Assembly: GCF_042433515.1 (NCBI RefSeq)
Contig: NZ_JBHLVH010000009.1
Coordinates: forward strand, 1-58,944
Reading direction: 5' to 3'
DNA from: Kytococcus schroeteri
GTDB lineage: Bacteria > Actinomycetota > Actinomycetes > Actinomycetales > Dermatophilaceae
Length of the DNA: 58,944 nt
Part shown: positions 24,356 to 31,345 of the stretch, one piece after another
How positions within the stretch are numbered: position 1 is the first letter of the stretch
How the letters are laid out: every line of letters begins with the position of its first letter
Notes under the pieces: model-generated
What the model saw: only the letters and a program-made list of their open reading frames with translations
Database searches by the model: none
Told to the model about the DNA's origin: nothing
Translations under genes and position numbers: made by a program

Positions 24356-25585
24356 ATGGCATTCCACGTGGGCTCCGAGGTGGGCCGTCTCAAGCAGGTG
24401 ATCGTGCACCGTCCGGGGCTCGAGATGAGCCGCCTGACCCCCTCCAACTGCGAGCGCTACCTCTTCGACGAGGTGCTCTGGCTCGAGCGCGCGCAGGAGG
24501 AGCACGACCAGTTCCGTACCGTGATGGAGGACCGCGGCGTCCTCGTGCACGAGTTCTCCGACCTCCTCACGACCACCGTGGGCATCCCCGAGGCCCGGGC
24601 GCACGTGCTGGACAACTCGCTGGACGAGCGCATCATCGGCCCGCGTGCCGTGGAGGAGCTGCGTGGCGTCTTCGACGAGATGCCGGCCGAGGAGCTGGCC
24701 ACCTTCCTGGTGGGCGGCATCACCAAGGGTGAGCTGCTGGAGCGCGCCTCCGGCTCGTCGTCGCTCTACATGGCCTCGCTGGCCGACCGCGACATGGTGC
24801 TGGCCCCGCTGCCCAACCACCTGTTCACGCGCGACACCTCGGCCTGGATGTACGGCGGCGTCTCGGTGAACTCCATGCACAAGAAGGCCCGCCGCCGCGA
24901 GACCGTGCACTTCGAGGCCATCTACCGCTGGCACCCGCTGTTCGCCGACGCCGACTTCCAGCAGTGGAACGACGGCCTGGCCTCCGGGCCGGCCACCACC
25001 GAGGGCGGCGACATGCTCGTCATCGGCAACGGTGCGGTCATGGTGGGCATCTCCGAGCGCACCAACCCGCAGGGTGTGGAGCGCGTGGCCCGCACCCTCC
25101 TGGCCTCCGGCCAGGCGCACACGGTGCTGGCGCTGGACATGCCCAAGGCGCGTGCGCTCATGCACCTGGACACGGTCATGACGATGCTCAACCCCACCAC
25201 CTTCACCCGCTACACCGGCCTGCCGCCGATGCAGAGCTGGACCCTGACCGCCGACGGCGAGGGCCCCGACGCGCAGGTGAAGGTGCAGCACAACGCCCCC
25301 GAGCAGCTGGACGCGGCCATCGCCTCGGCGCTGGGCGTGGACGCCATCACCGTGCTGGCCGCCGACCAGGACGACCGCTCCGCCGAGCGCGAGCAGTGGG
25401 ACGACGGCTGCAACGTGCTGGCCCTGGAGCCGAACGTGGTGGTGGCCTACGAGCGCAACACCACCACCAACGAGTACCTGCGCACGCAGGGCGTGGAGGT
25501 GCTGGAGATCGCCGGTGGCGAGCTCGGACGCGGCCGCGGCGGCCCCCGCTGCATGAGCTGCCCCATCGAGCGCGAGGCGGTCTGA
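24356..25585 (+). CDS. arcA: Arginine deiminase
   Basis: 409 residues. It hydrolyses arginine to citrulline and ammonia. Conserved elements are the N-terminal VGRLKQVIVHRPG, LPNHLFTRDTSAWMYGG (residues about 149-165), EGGDMLVIG, the catalytic histidine in LMHLDTVMTML and the nucleophilic cysteine in GGPRCMSCPIERE near the C-terminus. GAGAGGAAGGA precedes ATG 24356. No arcB, arcC or arcD is adjacent, so the gene stands alone: the ATP-yielding part of the pathway must be elsewhere or absent, and the product may serve acid resistance by ammonia release. Confidence 0.95.
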   Translation: MAFHVGSEVGRLKQVIVHRPGLEMSRLTPSNCERYLFDEVLWLERAQEEHDQFRTVMEDRGVLVHEFSDLLTTTVGIPEARAHVLDNSLDERIIGPRAVEELRGVFDEMPAEELATFLVGGITKGELLERASGSSSLYMASLADRDMVLAPLPNHLFTRDTSAWMYGGVSVNSMHKKARRRETVHFEAIYRWHPLFADADFQQWNDGLASGPATTEGGDMLVIGNGAVMVGISERTNPQGVERVARTLLASGQAHTVLALDMPKARALMHLDTVMTMLNPTTFTRYTGLPPMQSWTLTADGEGPDAQVKVQHNAPEQLDAAIASALGVDAITVLAADQDDRSAEREQWDDGCNVLALEPNVVVAYERNTTTNEYLRTQGVEVLEIAGGELGRGRGGPRCMSCPIEREAV

Positions 25586-25586
25586 G

Positions 25587-25982
25587 GTGGCGCCCCGTCG
25601 CCGCATCGACCCGGCTGCCGGGCGCGCGGCGGTGGGGCAGTGGTGCGGTGCCGTCGACGCCCCGGGCGCCGACGGCACCGCCGTGTCCGGGGCGGTGGAT
25701 CGGGCCACCGTCGCCACGGCCGTGCGCTACTGCCTCGAGGAGCTGGGTGCCCGCGTGCCGGGCCGCTCGGTGGAGGTGAGGGTGCCGCCCTTCGGCGTGG
25801 TGCAGTGCGTGGAGGGATCCACCCACCGCCGGGGTACGCCGCCGGCCGTGGTGGAGATGGACGCGACCACCTGGCTGGGGCTGGCCACCGGGCGCCTCGC
25901 CTGGGCCGATGCGGTGGGCTCGGGGGCCGTGCAGGCCTCCGGCCAGCGCGCCGACCTCTCGCCGCACCTGCCCCTGGCCTGA
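25587..25982 (+). CDS. Sterol carrier family protein (SCP2-like)
   Basis: 131 residues from GTG 25587, one base after the arcA stop. SVEVRVPPFGVVQCVEG and RGTPPAVVEMDATTWLGLA, followed by ASGQRADLSPHLPL, match the short actinobacterial sterol-carrier-family proteins that are commonly encoded just before purF. The fold is a lipid-binding alpha/beta domain; ligand and role are unknown. No signal peptide, so cytosolic. It is followed by three copies of a TCCGCACCGGTGC repeat in the gap before the next gene. Confidence 0.85.
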   Translation: MAPRRRIDPAAGRAAVGQWCGAVDAPGADGTAVSGAVDRATVATAVRYCLEELGARVPGRSVEVRVPPFGVVQCVEGSTHRRGTPPAVVEMDATTWLGLATGRLAWADAVGSGAVQASGQRADLSPHLPLA

Positions 25983-25984
25983 GC

Positions 25985-26069
25985 TCCGCACCGGTGCTGA
26001 ACTCGACTGTCGAGTTCCGCACCGGTGCTGAACTGGGGGACGGTGTCAGGCCGAGATCCGCACCGGTGC
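25985..26069. repeat. Three copies of TCCGCACCGGTGC with an internal palindrome
   Basis: TCCGCACCGGTGCTGAACT occurs at 25985-26003 and exactly again at 26016-26034, and its first 13 bases recur at 26057-26069. Between the first two lies the palindrome AACTCGA-CTG-TCGAGTT, and each unit contains the palindrome GCACCGGTGC. It lies in the 107-bp gap between convergent genes. Confidence 0.85.
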
Positions 26070-26089
26070 CGTGTTGGCGGGAGGGACGG

Positions 26090-26398
26090 TCAGCGGCGGC
26101 GCTGGGCGACCGCGTCGGCCATCACGAAGAGCAGCCCGCCGAGCACCAGCCCGGTGGCGCCGAACATCACCGCGAGGAAGCCGAAGGACCGCCCGGAGGA
26201 GTACATGGCGTCCGACGGGCCGAGCACGGTGGCCAGGCCGGCCAGGGCGATGCCCAGCACCGTGCCGATGAGCAGGAAGGGCAGCAGCCGGGGCTCGCGG
26301 CGCACGCGTGCTGCGGCCCGCTCCGGGGAGCCGCCGGGGTGGCGGTCCGCGGGCCTGGGCGAGGGGGTCTGGGCGGGGTCCGGGTCGTCGTGCTGCAC
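26090..26398 (-). CDS. Small two-TM membrane protein next to purF
   Basis: 102 residues from GTG 26398. A Pro/Arg-rich cytosolic head of about 40 residues precedes two hydrophobic segments (LLPFLLIGTVLGIALAGLA and FLAVMFGATGLVLGGLLFVM) and ends in AQRRR. Small proteins of this shape often sit divergently beside purF in Micrococcales. A TANNNT box 6 nt before the start suggests leaderless transcription. Function unknown. Confidence 0.7.
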   Translation of the reverse strand: MQHDDPDPAQTPSPRPADRHPGGSPERAAARVRREPRLLPFLLIGTVLGIALAGLATVLGPSDAMYSSGRSFGFLAVMFGATGLVLGGLLFVMADAVAQRRR

Positions 26399-26404
26399 GG
26401 GGCA

Positions 26405-26410
26405 ACGGTA
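26405..26410 (-). promoter_or_regulatory. TANNNT -10 box, leaderless start of 26398
   Basis: Minus-strand TACCGT lies 6 nt before the GTG start at 26398; no ribosome-binding site between. Confidence 0.5.
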
Positions 26411-26475
26411 CGCGGCGTCCGACGGACCGGGCGGCGGCCCCCACCCCGTCCCCTCGTGGGAGGATGTGTCCCGTG

Positions 26476-28020
26476 ATGCGAGGTGACGGACGGCTCAACC
26501 ACGACCTGCTGCCCGACGAGGCGCTGCCCCAGGACGAGTGCGGGGTGTTCGCCGTCTGGGCCCCCGACGAGGACGTGGCCACCCTGACCTACTACGGCCT
26601 CTACGCGCTGCAGCACCGCGGGCAGGAGTCGGCGGGCATCGCGGTGTCCAACGGGTCGTCGCTGCTGGTCTACAAGGACATGGGCCTGGTCTCCCAGGTC
26701 TTCGACGACAAGGTGCTCGGCCCGATGCGCGGGCACATGGCCATCGGCCACACCCGCTACTCCACCACCGGCGCCTCGGTGTGGGAGAACGCGCAGCCCA
26801 CCCTGGCCGGCACCGACGACCGCACCCTGGCACTGGCGCACAACGGCAACATCATCAACTCCGCCGAGATGCTCGACCGCCTCACCGAGATGCTCGACGG
26901 CGACGTGAGCCGCGCCGCCGGCGAGCTCGGCCGCGGCAGCACCACCGACACCGCCATCCTCTCGGCACTGCTCGCCACCGGCGAGGGCTCCGTCATCGAC
27001 CGCGCGATGCGGGTGCTGCCCACCGTGCGCGGCGCCTTCTCGCTGGTCTTCCTCGACGAGAACCGCCTCTACGCCGCCCGTGACCCGCAGGGCGTGCGCC
27101 CGCTGGTGATCGGCCGCCTCAGCCGCGGCTGGGTGGTGGCCTCCGAGACCGCGGCCCTGGACATCGTGGGCGCCAGCTACGTCCGCGAGGTGGCCCCCGG
27201 TGAGCTCATCGCCATCGACGAGGACGGCATCGACACCCGCTCCTTCGCAGAGCCGTCGCCCAAGGGCTGCGTGTTCGAGTACGTGTACCTGGCCCGCCCG
27301 GACACGCGCATCGCCGGCCGCGAGGTGTACGACGCCCGCGTGGACATGGGGCGTGCCCTGGCGCGCCGGCACCCGGTGGAGGCCGACATGGTCATGCCGG
27401 TGCCCGAGTCGGGCGTGCCCTCGGCCATCGGGTACGCCGAGGAGTCCGGCATCCCCTACGGCCTGGGCCTGGTGAAGAACTCCTACGTGGGCCGCACCTT
27501 CATCGCCCCCACGCAGACCATCCGCCAGCTGGGCATCCGGCTCAAGCTCAACCCGCTCAAGCACGTCATCGCCGGCAAGCGCCTGGTGGTGGTGGACGAC
27601 TCCATCGTGCGCGGCAACACCCAGCGGGCGCTGGTCAAGATGCTCCGCGAAGCGGGCGCCGCCGAGGTGCACGTGCGCATCAGCTCCCCGCCCGTGCAGT
27701 GGCCGTGCTTCTACGGCATCGACTTCGCCACCCGCGCCGAGCTGGCGGCGGCCAACATGTCCGTGGAGGAGATCTGCGGCTCCATCGGCGCCGACTCGCT
27801 GGGGTACGTCGACACCGAGGACATCGTGACGGCCTCCCACCAGCCGGCGGACCGCCTGTGCACCGCCTGCTTCACCGGCGACTACCCCATCCCGCTGCCC
27901 ACGGACGGCCGCACCGGCAAGGAGTGGCTCGACCTCGAGCGGGCAGCCCGCTCCACCGACCCGACCACCGTCGGCACCCAGCAGGTCCGAGACTTCGCCC
28001 AGAACCCCGGAAGGCCGTGA
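26476..28020 (+). CDS. purF: Amidophosphoribosyltransferase
   Basis: 514 residues from ATG 26476 (GTG 26473 also possible), after GGGAGG at 26458-26463. The first enzyme of purine synthesis, forming phosphoribosylamine from PRPP and glutamine. DECGVFAVWAP places the N-terminal nucleophile at C22 after a 21-residue propeptide that must be removed. YALQHRGQESAGI and GHTRYSTTG belong to the glutaminase domain. The PRPP loop VVVDDSIVRGNT is at 371-382. Cysteines in SPKGCVFEY, WPCFYG and CTACFTGD match the [4Fe-4S] ligands of the B. subtilis-type, oxygen-sensitive enzyme. Overlaps purM by one base. Confidence 0.97.
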   Translation: MRGDGRLNHDLLPDEALPQDECGVFAVWAPDEDVATLTYYGLYALQHRGQESAGIAVSNGSSLLVYKDMGLVSQVFDDKVLGPMRGHMAIGHTRYSTTGASVWENAQPTLAGTDDRTLALAHNGNIINSAEMLDRLTEMLDGDVSRAAGELGRGSTTDTAILSALLATGEGSVIDRAMRVLPTVRGAFSLVFLDENRLYAARDPQGVRPLVIGRLSRGWVVASETAALDIVGASYVREVAPGELIAIDEDGIDTRSFAEPSPKGCVFEYVYLARPDTRIAGREVYDARVDMGRALARRHPVEADMVMPVPESGVPSAIGYAEESGIPYGLGLVKNSYVGRTFIAPTQTIRQLGIRLKLNPLKHVIAGKRLVVVDDSIVRGNTQRALVKMLREAGAAEVHVRISSPPVQWPCFYGIDFATRAELAAANMSVEEICGSIGADSLGYVDTEDIVTASHQPADRLCTACFTGDYPIPLPTDGRTGKEWLDLERAARSTDPTTVGTQQVRDFAQNPGRP

Positions 28021-29156
28021 TGACTGAGCAGCCCACCCCCCAGCCGACCACCGGCATCACCTACGCCTCGGCGGGCGTGGACACCGAGGCCGGTGACCGC
28101 GCCGTGGAGCTCATGAAGGCCTCCGTGGCCCGCGCCACCCGCCCCGAGGTGGTGGGCGGTCTCGGTGGCTTCGCCGGGCTCTTCGACGCCTCCGCCCTGC
28201 GCGGGATGGAGCGTCCGCTGCTCACCACCTCCACCGACGGGGTGGGCACCAAGATCGCCATCGCCCGGGCGCTGGACGTGCACGACACCATCGGTCAGGA
28301 CCTCGTGGCGATGGTGGTGGACGACATCGTGGTCTGCGGTGCCGAGCCGCTGTTCATGACCGACTACATCGCCACCGGCTCGGTGGAGCCCGAGCGCATC
28401 GCGGCGATCGTCTCCGGCATCGCGCGGGGCTGCGAGCTGGCCGGCGTGGCGCTGGTGGGCGGCGAGACCGCCGAGCACCCGGGTCTCATGGCACCTGACG
28501 AGTACGACTTGGCCGGCGCCGCGACCGGTGTGGTGGACGCTGCCGACGTGCTCGGCCCGGACCGAGTGCGGGAGGGTGACGCGGTGCTGTGCATCGCCTC
28601 CTCGGGCCTGCACTCCAACGGCTTCTCCCTGGTGCGCCGCGTGGTGGAGCACGCCGGGCTGCGGCTCGAGGACGAGGTGCCCCAGTTCGGGCGCACGCTC
28701 GGCGAGGAGCTGCTGGAACCCACCCGCATCTACACGCTGCCGCTGCTGGAGCTGGTGCGCGCCACCGAGGTGCACGCCCTGAGCCACGTCACTGGCGGGG
28801 GCCTGGCGGCCAACCTGGCCCGCGTGCTGCCGCAGGGCGTTTTCGCCGCGCTGGACCGCTCCACCTGGGCGCCGGCGCCGGTCTTCGAGGCCATCCGGGC
28901 CTGGGGTGGTGTGGCCCGGGCCGACCTGGAGAAGACCCTCAACCAGGGCGTCGGCTTCGTGGCTGTGCTGCCGCAGGACTCCGTGGACGAGGCGGTGCGC
29001 ATCCTGGGGCGTCACGGCATCGACGCGTGGGTGGCCGGCGAGGTGCACGGCTCGGCCGAGGCGGGGCTGGGTGCGCGTGCCACGGCCGCGGACTGGGTGA
29101 CCGAGGCGAAGGGCGTGGCCGGCGGTGCAGCGGCCCTGGTGGGCGAGCACGCCTGA
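28020..29156 (+). CDS. purM: Phosphoribosylformylglycinamidine cyclo-ligase (AIR synthetase)
   Basis: 378 residues. It closes the imidazole ring of FGAM to AIR using ATP. GITYASAGVDTEAGDRAVEL is the family start, TTSTDGVGTKIAIA (about 71-84) and GGETAEHPGLM form the ATP/magnesium site, and HVTGGGLAANLARVLP and NQGVGFVAVL follow in order. ATG 28020 overlaps the purF stop (TGATG), so the pair is coupled. A 26-bp perfect palindrome 10 bp after the stop ends the operon. Confidence 0.97.
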   Translation: MTEQPTPQPTTGITYASAGVDTEAGDRAVELMKASVARATRPEVVGGLGGFAGLFDASALRGMERPLLTTSTDGVGTKIAIARALDVHDTIGQDLVAMVVDDIVVCGAEPLFMTDYIATGSVEPERIAAIVSGIARGCELAGVALVGGETAEHPGLMAPDEYDLAGAATGVVDAADVLGPDRVREGDAVLCIASSGLHSNGFSLVRRVVEHAGLRLEDEVPQFGRTLGEELLEPTRIYTLPLLELVRATEVHALSHVTGGGLAANLARVLPQGVFAALDRSTWAPAPVFEAIRAWGGVARADLEKTLNQGVGFVAVLPQDSVDEAVRILGRHGIDAWVAGEVHGSAEAGLGARATAADWVTEAKGVAGGAAALVGEHA

Positions 29157-29165
29157 CCGCCCCGC

Positions 29166-29217
29166 CCCGTGCACCGAGGCCGTCACCCCACGTGGGGTGA
29201 CGGCCTCGGTGCACGGG
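29166..29217 (+). terminator. 26-bp perfect palindrome after purM
   Basis: Arms 29166-29191 and 29192-29217 are exact complements with no spacer, so the RNA hairpin has only a tight apical loop. It ends exactly at the run of N, so sequencing or assembly probably stalled on it. Confidence 0.8.
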
Positions 29218-29245
29218 NNNNNNNNNNNNNNNNNNNNNNNNNNNN
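29218..29245. other. Assembly gap (28 N)
   Basis: 28 undetermined bases between the purM terminator palindrome and the hairpin after the DUF3073 gene. The true length of the missing sequence is unknown. Confidence 1.
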
Positions 29246-29274
29246 CGAACGCCCCCGGGTCACGGGGGCGTTCG
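29246..29274 (-). terminator. Hairpin terminator of the DUF3073 gene
   Basis: 12-bp stem (29246-29257 with 29263-29274) and a 5-nt loop, 19 bp after the DUF3073 stop on the minus strand. Its left edge touches the N run, so part of it may be missing. Confidence 0.7.
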
Positions 29275-29293
29275 CGCGTCGCGGTGAGGGGAC

Positions 29294-29488
29294 TCAGCGG
29301 CCGGTGTCCGACCAGCTGTCGTCGTCGTCCTCGTCCTCGGAGAAACCGGAGTACCCGTCACGCGAGGACTCGCGGTCCGACGAGGCGCGCAGCTCCCTCT
29401 CCAGCGCGCTCAGGTCGGTGTCGGGGGAGTAGTACTTCAACTCCCGAGCAACCTTGGTCTGCTTTGCCTTGGCTCGGCCGCGCCCCAT
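29294..29488 (-). CDS. DUF3073 family protein
   Basis: 64 residues. MGRGRAKAKQTKVARELKYY is the hallmark start of DUF3073, a small charged actinobacterial protein usually encoded beside purM. A basic N-terminus is followed by an acidic, Asp/Ser-rich tail (EDEDDDDSW). Function unknown; the charge layout would suit nucleic-acid or ribosome contact, which is speculation. A promoter with AT-rich elements is seen 127 nt upstream, implying a long 5' leader. Confidence 0.93.
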   Translation of the reverse strand: MGRGRAKAKQTKVARELKYYSPDTDLSALERELRASSDRESSRDGYSGFSEDEDDDDSWSDTGR

Positions 29489-29614
29489 GGCGTGACCCCC
29501 TAACCGGTCTGGCGGAGCGGCATCGCCGTGAGCACGTGAATCGCGTGGCGTCCTCGGCCTGGGAAGAGCTCTGGCGTCACGCGATCAGGTGCGAGGCGTA
29601 GCGGCCCCGGGGTT

Positions 29615-29642
29615 TGTATATGTCGTGTCGCAGAGTTTACAA
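29615..29642 (-). promoter_or_regulatory. Sigma-70-type promoter for DUF3073
   Basis: Minus-strand TTGTAA (29637-29642), 16 nt, then TATACA (29615-29620). The stretch is strikingly AT-rich for this genome. It would give a leader of about 120 nt that includes an imperfect inverted repeat (ATCGCGTGGCG near 29536 with CGTCACGCGAT near 29580). Confidence 0.55.
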
Positions 29643-29683
29643 CAGACGGTCCCAGAGGGGGCCTGAGGGTCGGCCTCCGAGCG

Positions 29684-29899
29684 TCAGGGGCGCGGGGTGG
29701 GCACGGTGTTGGCGAGGATCTCGCTCAGCGGCCACGCGGCGATGAGCACCAGCGTCACGAGCATCCCCAGCAGCACGAACAGCAGGGCGTGCACGGCGGG
29801 GCTCAACCTGTGCTTCTTGATGCCCTCGTCGTCGGAGAGGTCCGTGGCCGTTGCGGGCGCGGCGGAGGAGGTGGCGGTGGCCACGACGTTGTCAGACAT
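29684..29899 (-). CDS. Small single-TM membrane protein
   Basis: 71 residues with a Ser/Ala/Thr-rich head, a charged stretch (DLSDDEGIKKHRLSP) and one strong hydrophobic segment (residues about 37-59), ending in a short Pro-rich tail. No family recognised. It lies between copC and DUF3073 on the same strand, 89 bp after copC, with no clear ribosome-binding site. Coding potential is moderate. Confidence 0.55.
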   Translation of the reverse strand: MSDNVVATATSSAAPATATDLSDDEGIKKHRLSPAVHALLFVLLGMLVTLVLIAAWPLSEILANTVPTPRP

Positions 29900-29988
29900 G
29901 CCGTGCAGTGTTCCACGGCGAGGCCGGGCCGGTACAGGTCCAGAAGGTCACAGGTCGAGAACGATTCGGCCCGTACCGGCCGGGGAGG

Positions 29989-30621
29989 TCAGCGGCGGCG
30001 TGCGAGGGCCAGGCCACCACCCACGAGCACCAGGGCCGCGACGCCCAGGCCCACCCAGAGCGCCGTGCCCGGGCCGTCCTGGTCACCCGCCTCGGGGGCG
30101 CCGTCGTCCTGCGTCGCCCCGGCCTCGGGCGAGGTGGTGGTGTCGCCAGAGGGTGCTGCCTCGGTGGGGGTCTCCCCGGACGAGGGGGCCTCGGAGGCCC
30201 CGCCGGTGGGAGCCGCAGAGCCCGACGGCGCGGCGGACGAACCGCCCTTGGCGCCCACGGTGAACTCGGTGGTCCCGGAGATCGGGTGCCCGTCGGAGGA
30301 GACCACGCGCCAGGTGGCCGTGTAGGTGCCCTCGCCGAGGTCGCCCGGCAGCTCCATGCTGGCGGTGGGGCCGTCGATCTGCGGCGCACCCTCGGCCACC
30401 ACCTGGCCCTCCTGGTCCGTCACGGAGACCTTGGCCCCCACCTTCTGGATGTTGTCGCTGTAGGTCAGGTCGAGCGATTCCGGGGCGCTGCTGAGGGTCT
30501 CACCGGCGGCGGGCTCGGACCCCTCCAGCACGTCGTGCGCCGACGCGGGTGCGGCCGTGAGGCAGAGGGCGAGGGTGGCACCGGCCACCAGGCGGACGGG
30601 GGAGGTGTGGCTGAGACGCAT
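29989..30621 (-). CDS. copC: CopC-domain copper-binding exported protein
   Basis: 210 residues. A signal peptide ends at ASA and the mature chain begins with His (HDVLEGSEPAAGETL), the N-terminal histidine that coordinates Cu(II) in CopC proteins. The domain continues with LDLTYSDNIQKVGAKV and TYTATWRVVSSDGHPISG, which carries the second conserved DGHP histidine. A Ser/Pro/Thr-rich linker (residues about 125-178) leads to a C-terminal membrane anchor ending in RRR, so the domain is held outside the membrane. No copD or copper regulator gene is adjacent. The promoter region has a CGTAGAA-GG-TTCTACG inverted repeat. Confidence 0.9.
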   Translation of the reverse strand: MRLSHTSPVRLVAGATLALCLTAAPASAHDVLEGSEPAAGETLSSAPESLDLTYSDNIQKVGAKVSVTDQEGQVVAEGAPQIDGPTASMELPGDLGEGTYTATWRVVSSDGHPISGTTEFTVGAKGGSSAAPSGSAAPTGGASEAPSSGETPTEAAPSGDTTTSPEAGATQDDGAPEAGDQDGPGTALWVGLGVAALVLVGGGLALARRR

Positions 30622-30627
30622 GGCGCC

Positions 30628-30645
30628 ATCGTAGAAGGTTCTACG
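30628..30645 (-). promoter_or_regulatory. Promoter box and palindrome of copC
   Basis: Minus-strand TACGAT lies 6 nt before the copC ATG (leaderless pattern). It overlaps a 7-bp inverted repeat, CGTAGAA (30630-30636) with TTCTACG (30639-30645), a good place for a repressor. Confidence 0.45.
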
Positions 30646-30691
30646 ACTCGGCGTAGTGGGTGGGTGGCGAGGCGTGCCGCTCGGCCGCGCC

Positions 30692-30697
30692 TACCCT
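30692..30697 (+). promoter_or_regulatory. TANNNT -10 box, leaderless start of the YigZ gene
   Basis: TACCCT lies 6 nt before ATG 30704; no ribosome-binding site. Confidence 0.5.
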
Positions 30698-30703
30698 GTG
30701 CGC

Positions 30704-31336
30704 ATGTCCGTGACCTCCTACCGCACGCTCGCGGCCGACGCCCACGGGGAGATCGAGGAGAAGCACTCGGTCTTCCGGTGCCGCATCGCCCCCACGTCCG
30801 ACGAGGCGGCCGCGCGTGCCGTCATCGAGGCCGAGCGACGGACCCACCACGACGCGCGGCACCACTGCAGCGCCTTCGTGCTGGGCCCCGACGGACGCAT
30901 CGAGCGCTCCAACGACGACGGGGAGCCCGCCGGCACCGCCGGGACACCCATGCTCGACGTGCTGCGCGGCTCGGGCTACCGCGACGTCACCGCCGTGGTG
31001 ACCCGCTGGTTCGGTGGCACCAAGCTGGGCGCGGGCGGCCTGGTGCGCGCCTACGGCGACGCGGTGCGTGCTGCGCTCGAGGAGGCGCGTCCCCGGGAGC
31101 GCCACCTGGTGCGCCTGCACTCCCTGGCCGTCGCGCACGCGGACGTCGGCCGCATCGAGAACGACCTGCGCGCCGCCGGGTTCGTGGTGACCGGCACCGA
31201 CTACGCCGAGCGGGCCACCCTCCACGTCGCTGTGCCCCCGGCGCAGCAGGACGCCCTCACCACGCTGGTGGCCGCGACCACCGCCGGTGAGGGCGTCCTG
31301 GTGCCCGGCGAGGAGGAGTGGGTCGACCTCGCCTGA
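30704..31336 (+). CDS. yigZ: YigZ/IMPACT family protein
   Basis: 210 residues. The UPF0029 N-terminal domain shows EEKHSVFRCRIAPTSDEAAA, HHDARHHCSAFVLG, the hallmark DDGEPAGTAGTPML (residues about 72-85) and TRWFGGTKLGAGGLVRAYG; the C-terminal DUF1949 part follows. Human IMPACT modulates GCN2, but the bacterial role is unclear and may involve ribosomes or a proline dipeptidase-like function. Divergent from copC and convergent with the ATP-grasp gene, whose stop is 9 bp away. Confidence 0.92.
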   Translation: MSVTSYRTLAADAHGEIEEKHSVFRCRIAPTSDEAAARAVIEAERRTHHDARHHCSAFVLGPDGRIERSNDDGEPAGTAGTPMLDVLRGSGYRDVTAVVTRWFGGTKLGAGGLVRAYGDAVRAALEEARPRERHLVRLHSLAVAHADVGRIENDLRAAGFVVTGTDYAERATLHVAVPPAQQDALTTLVAATTAGEGVLVPGEEEWVDLA

Positions 31337-31345
31337 GCCGCCGGC

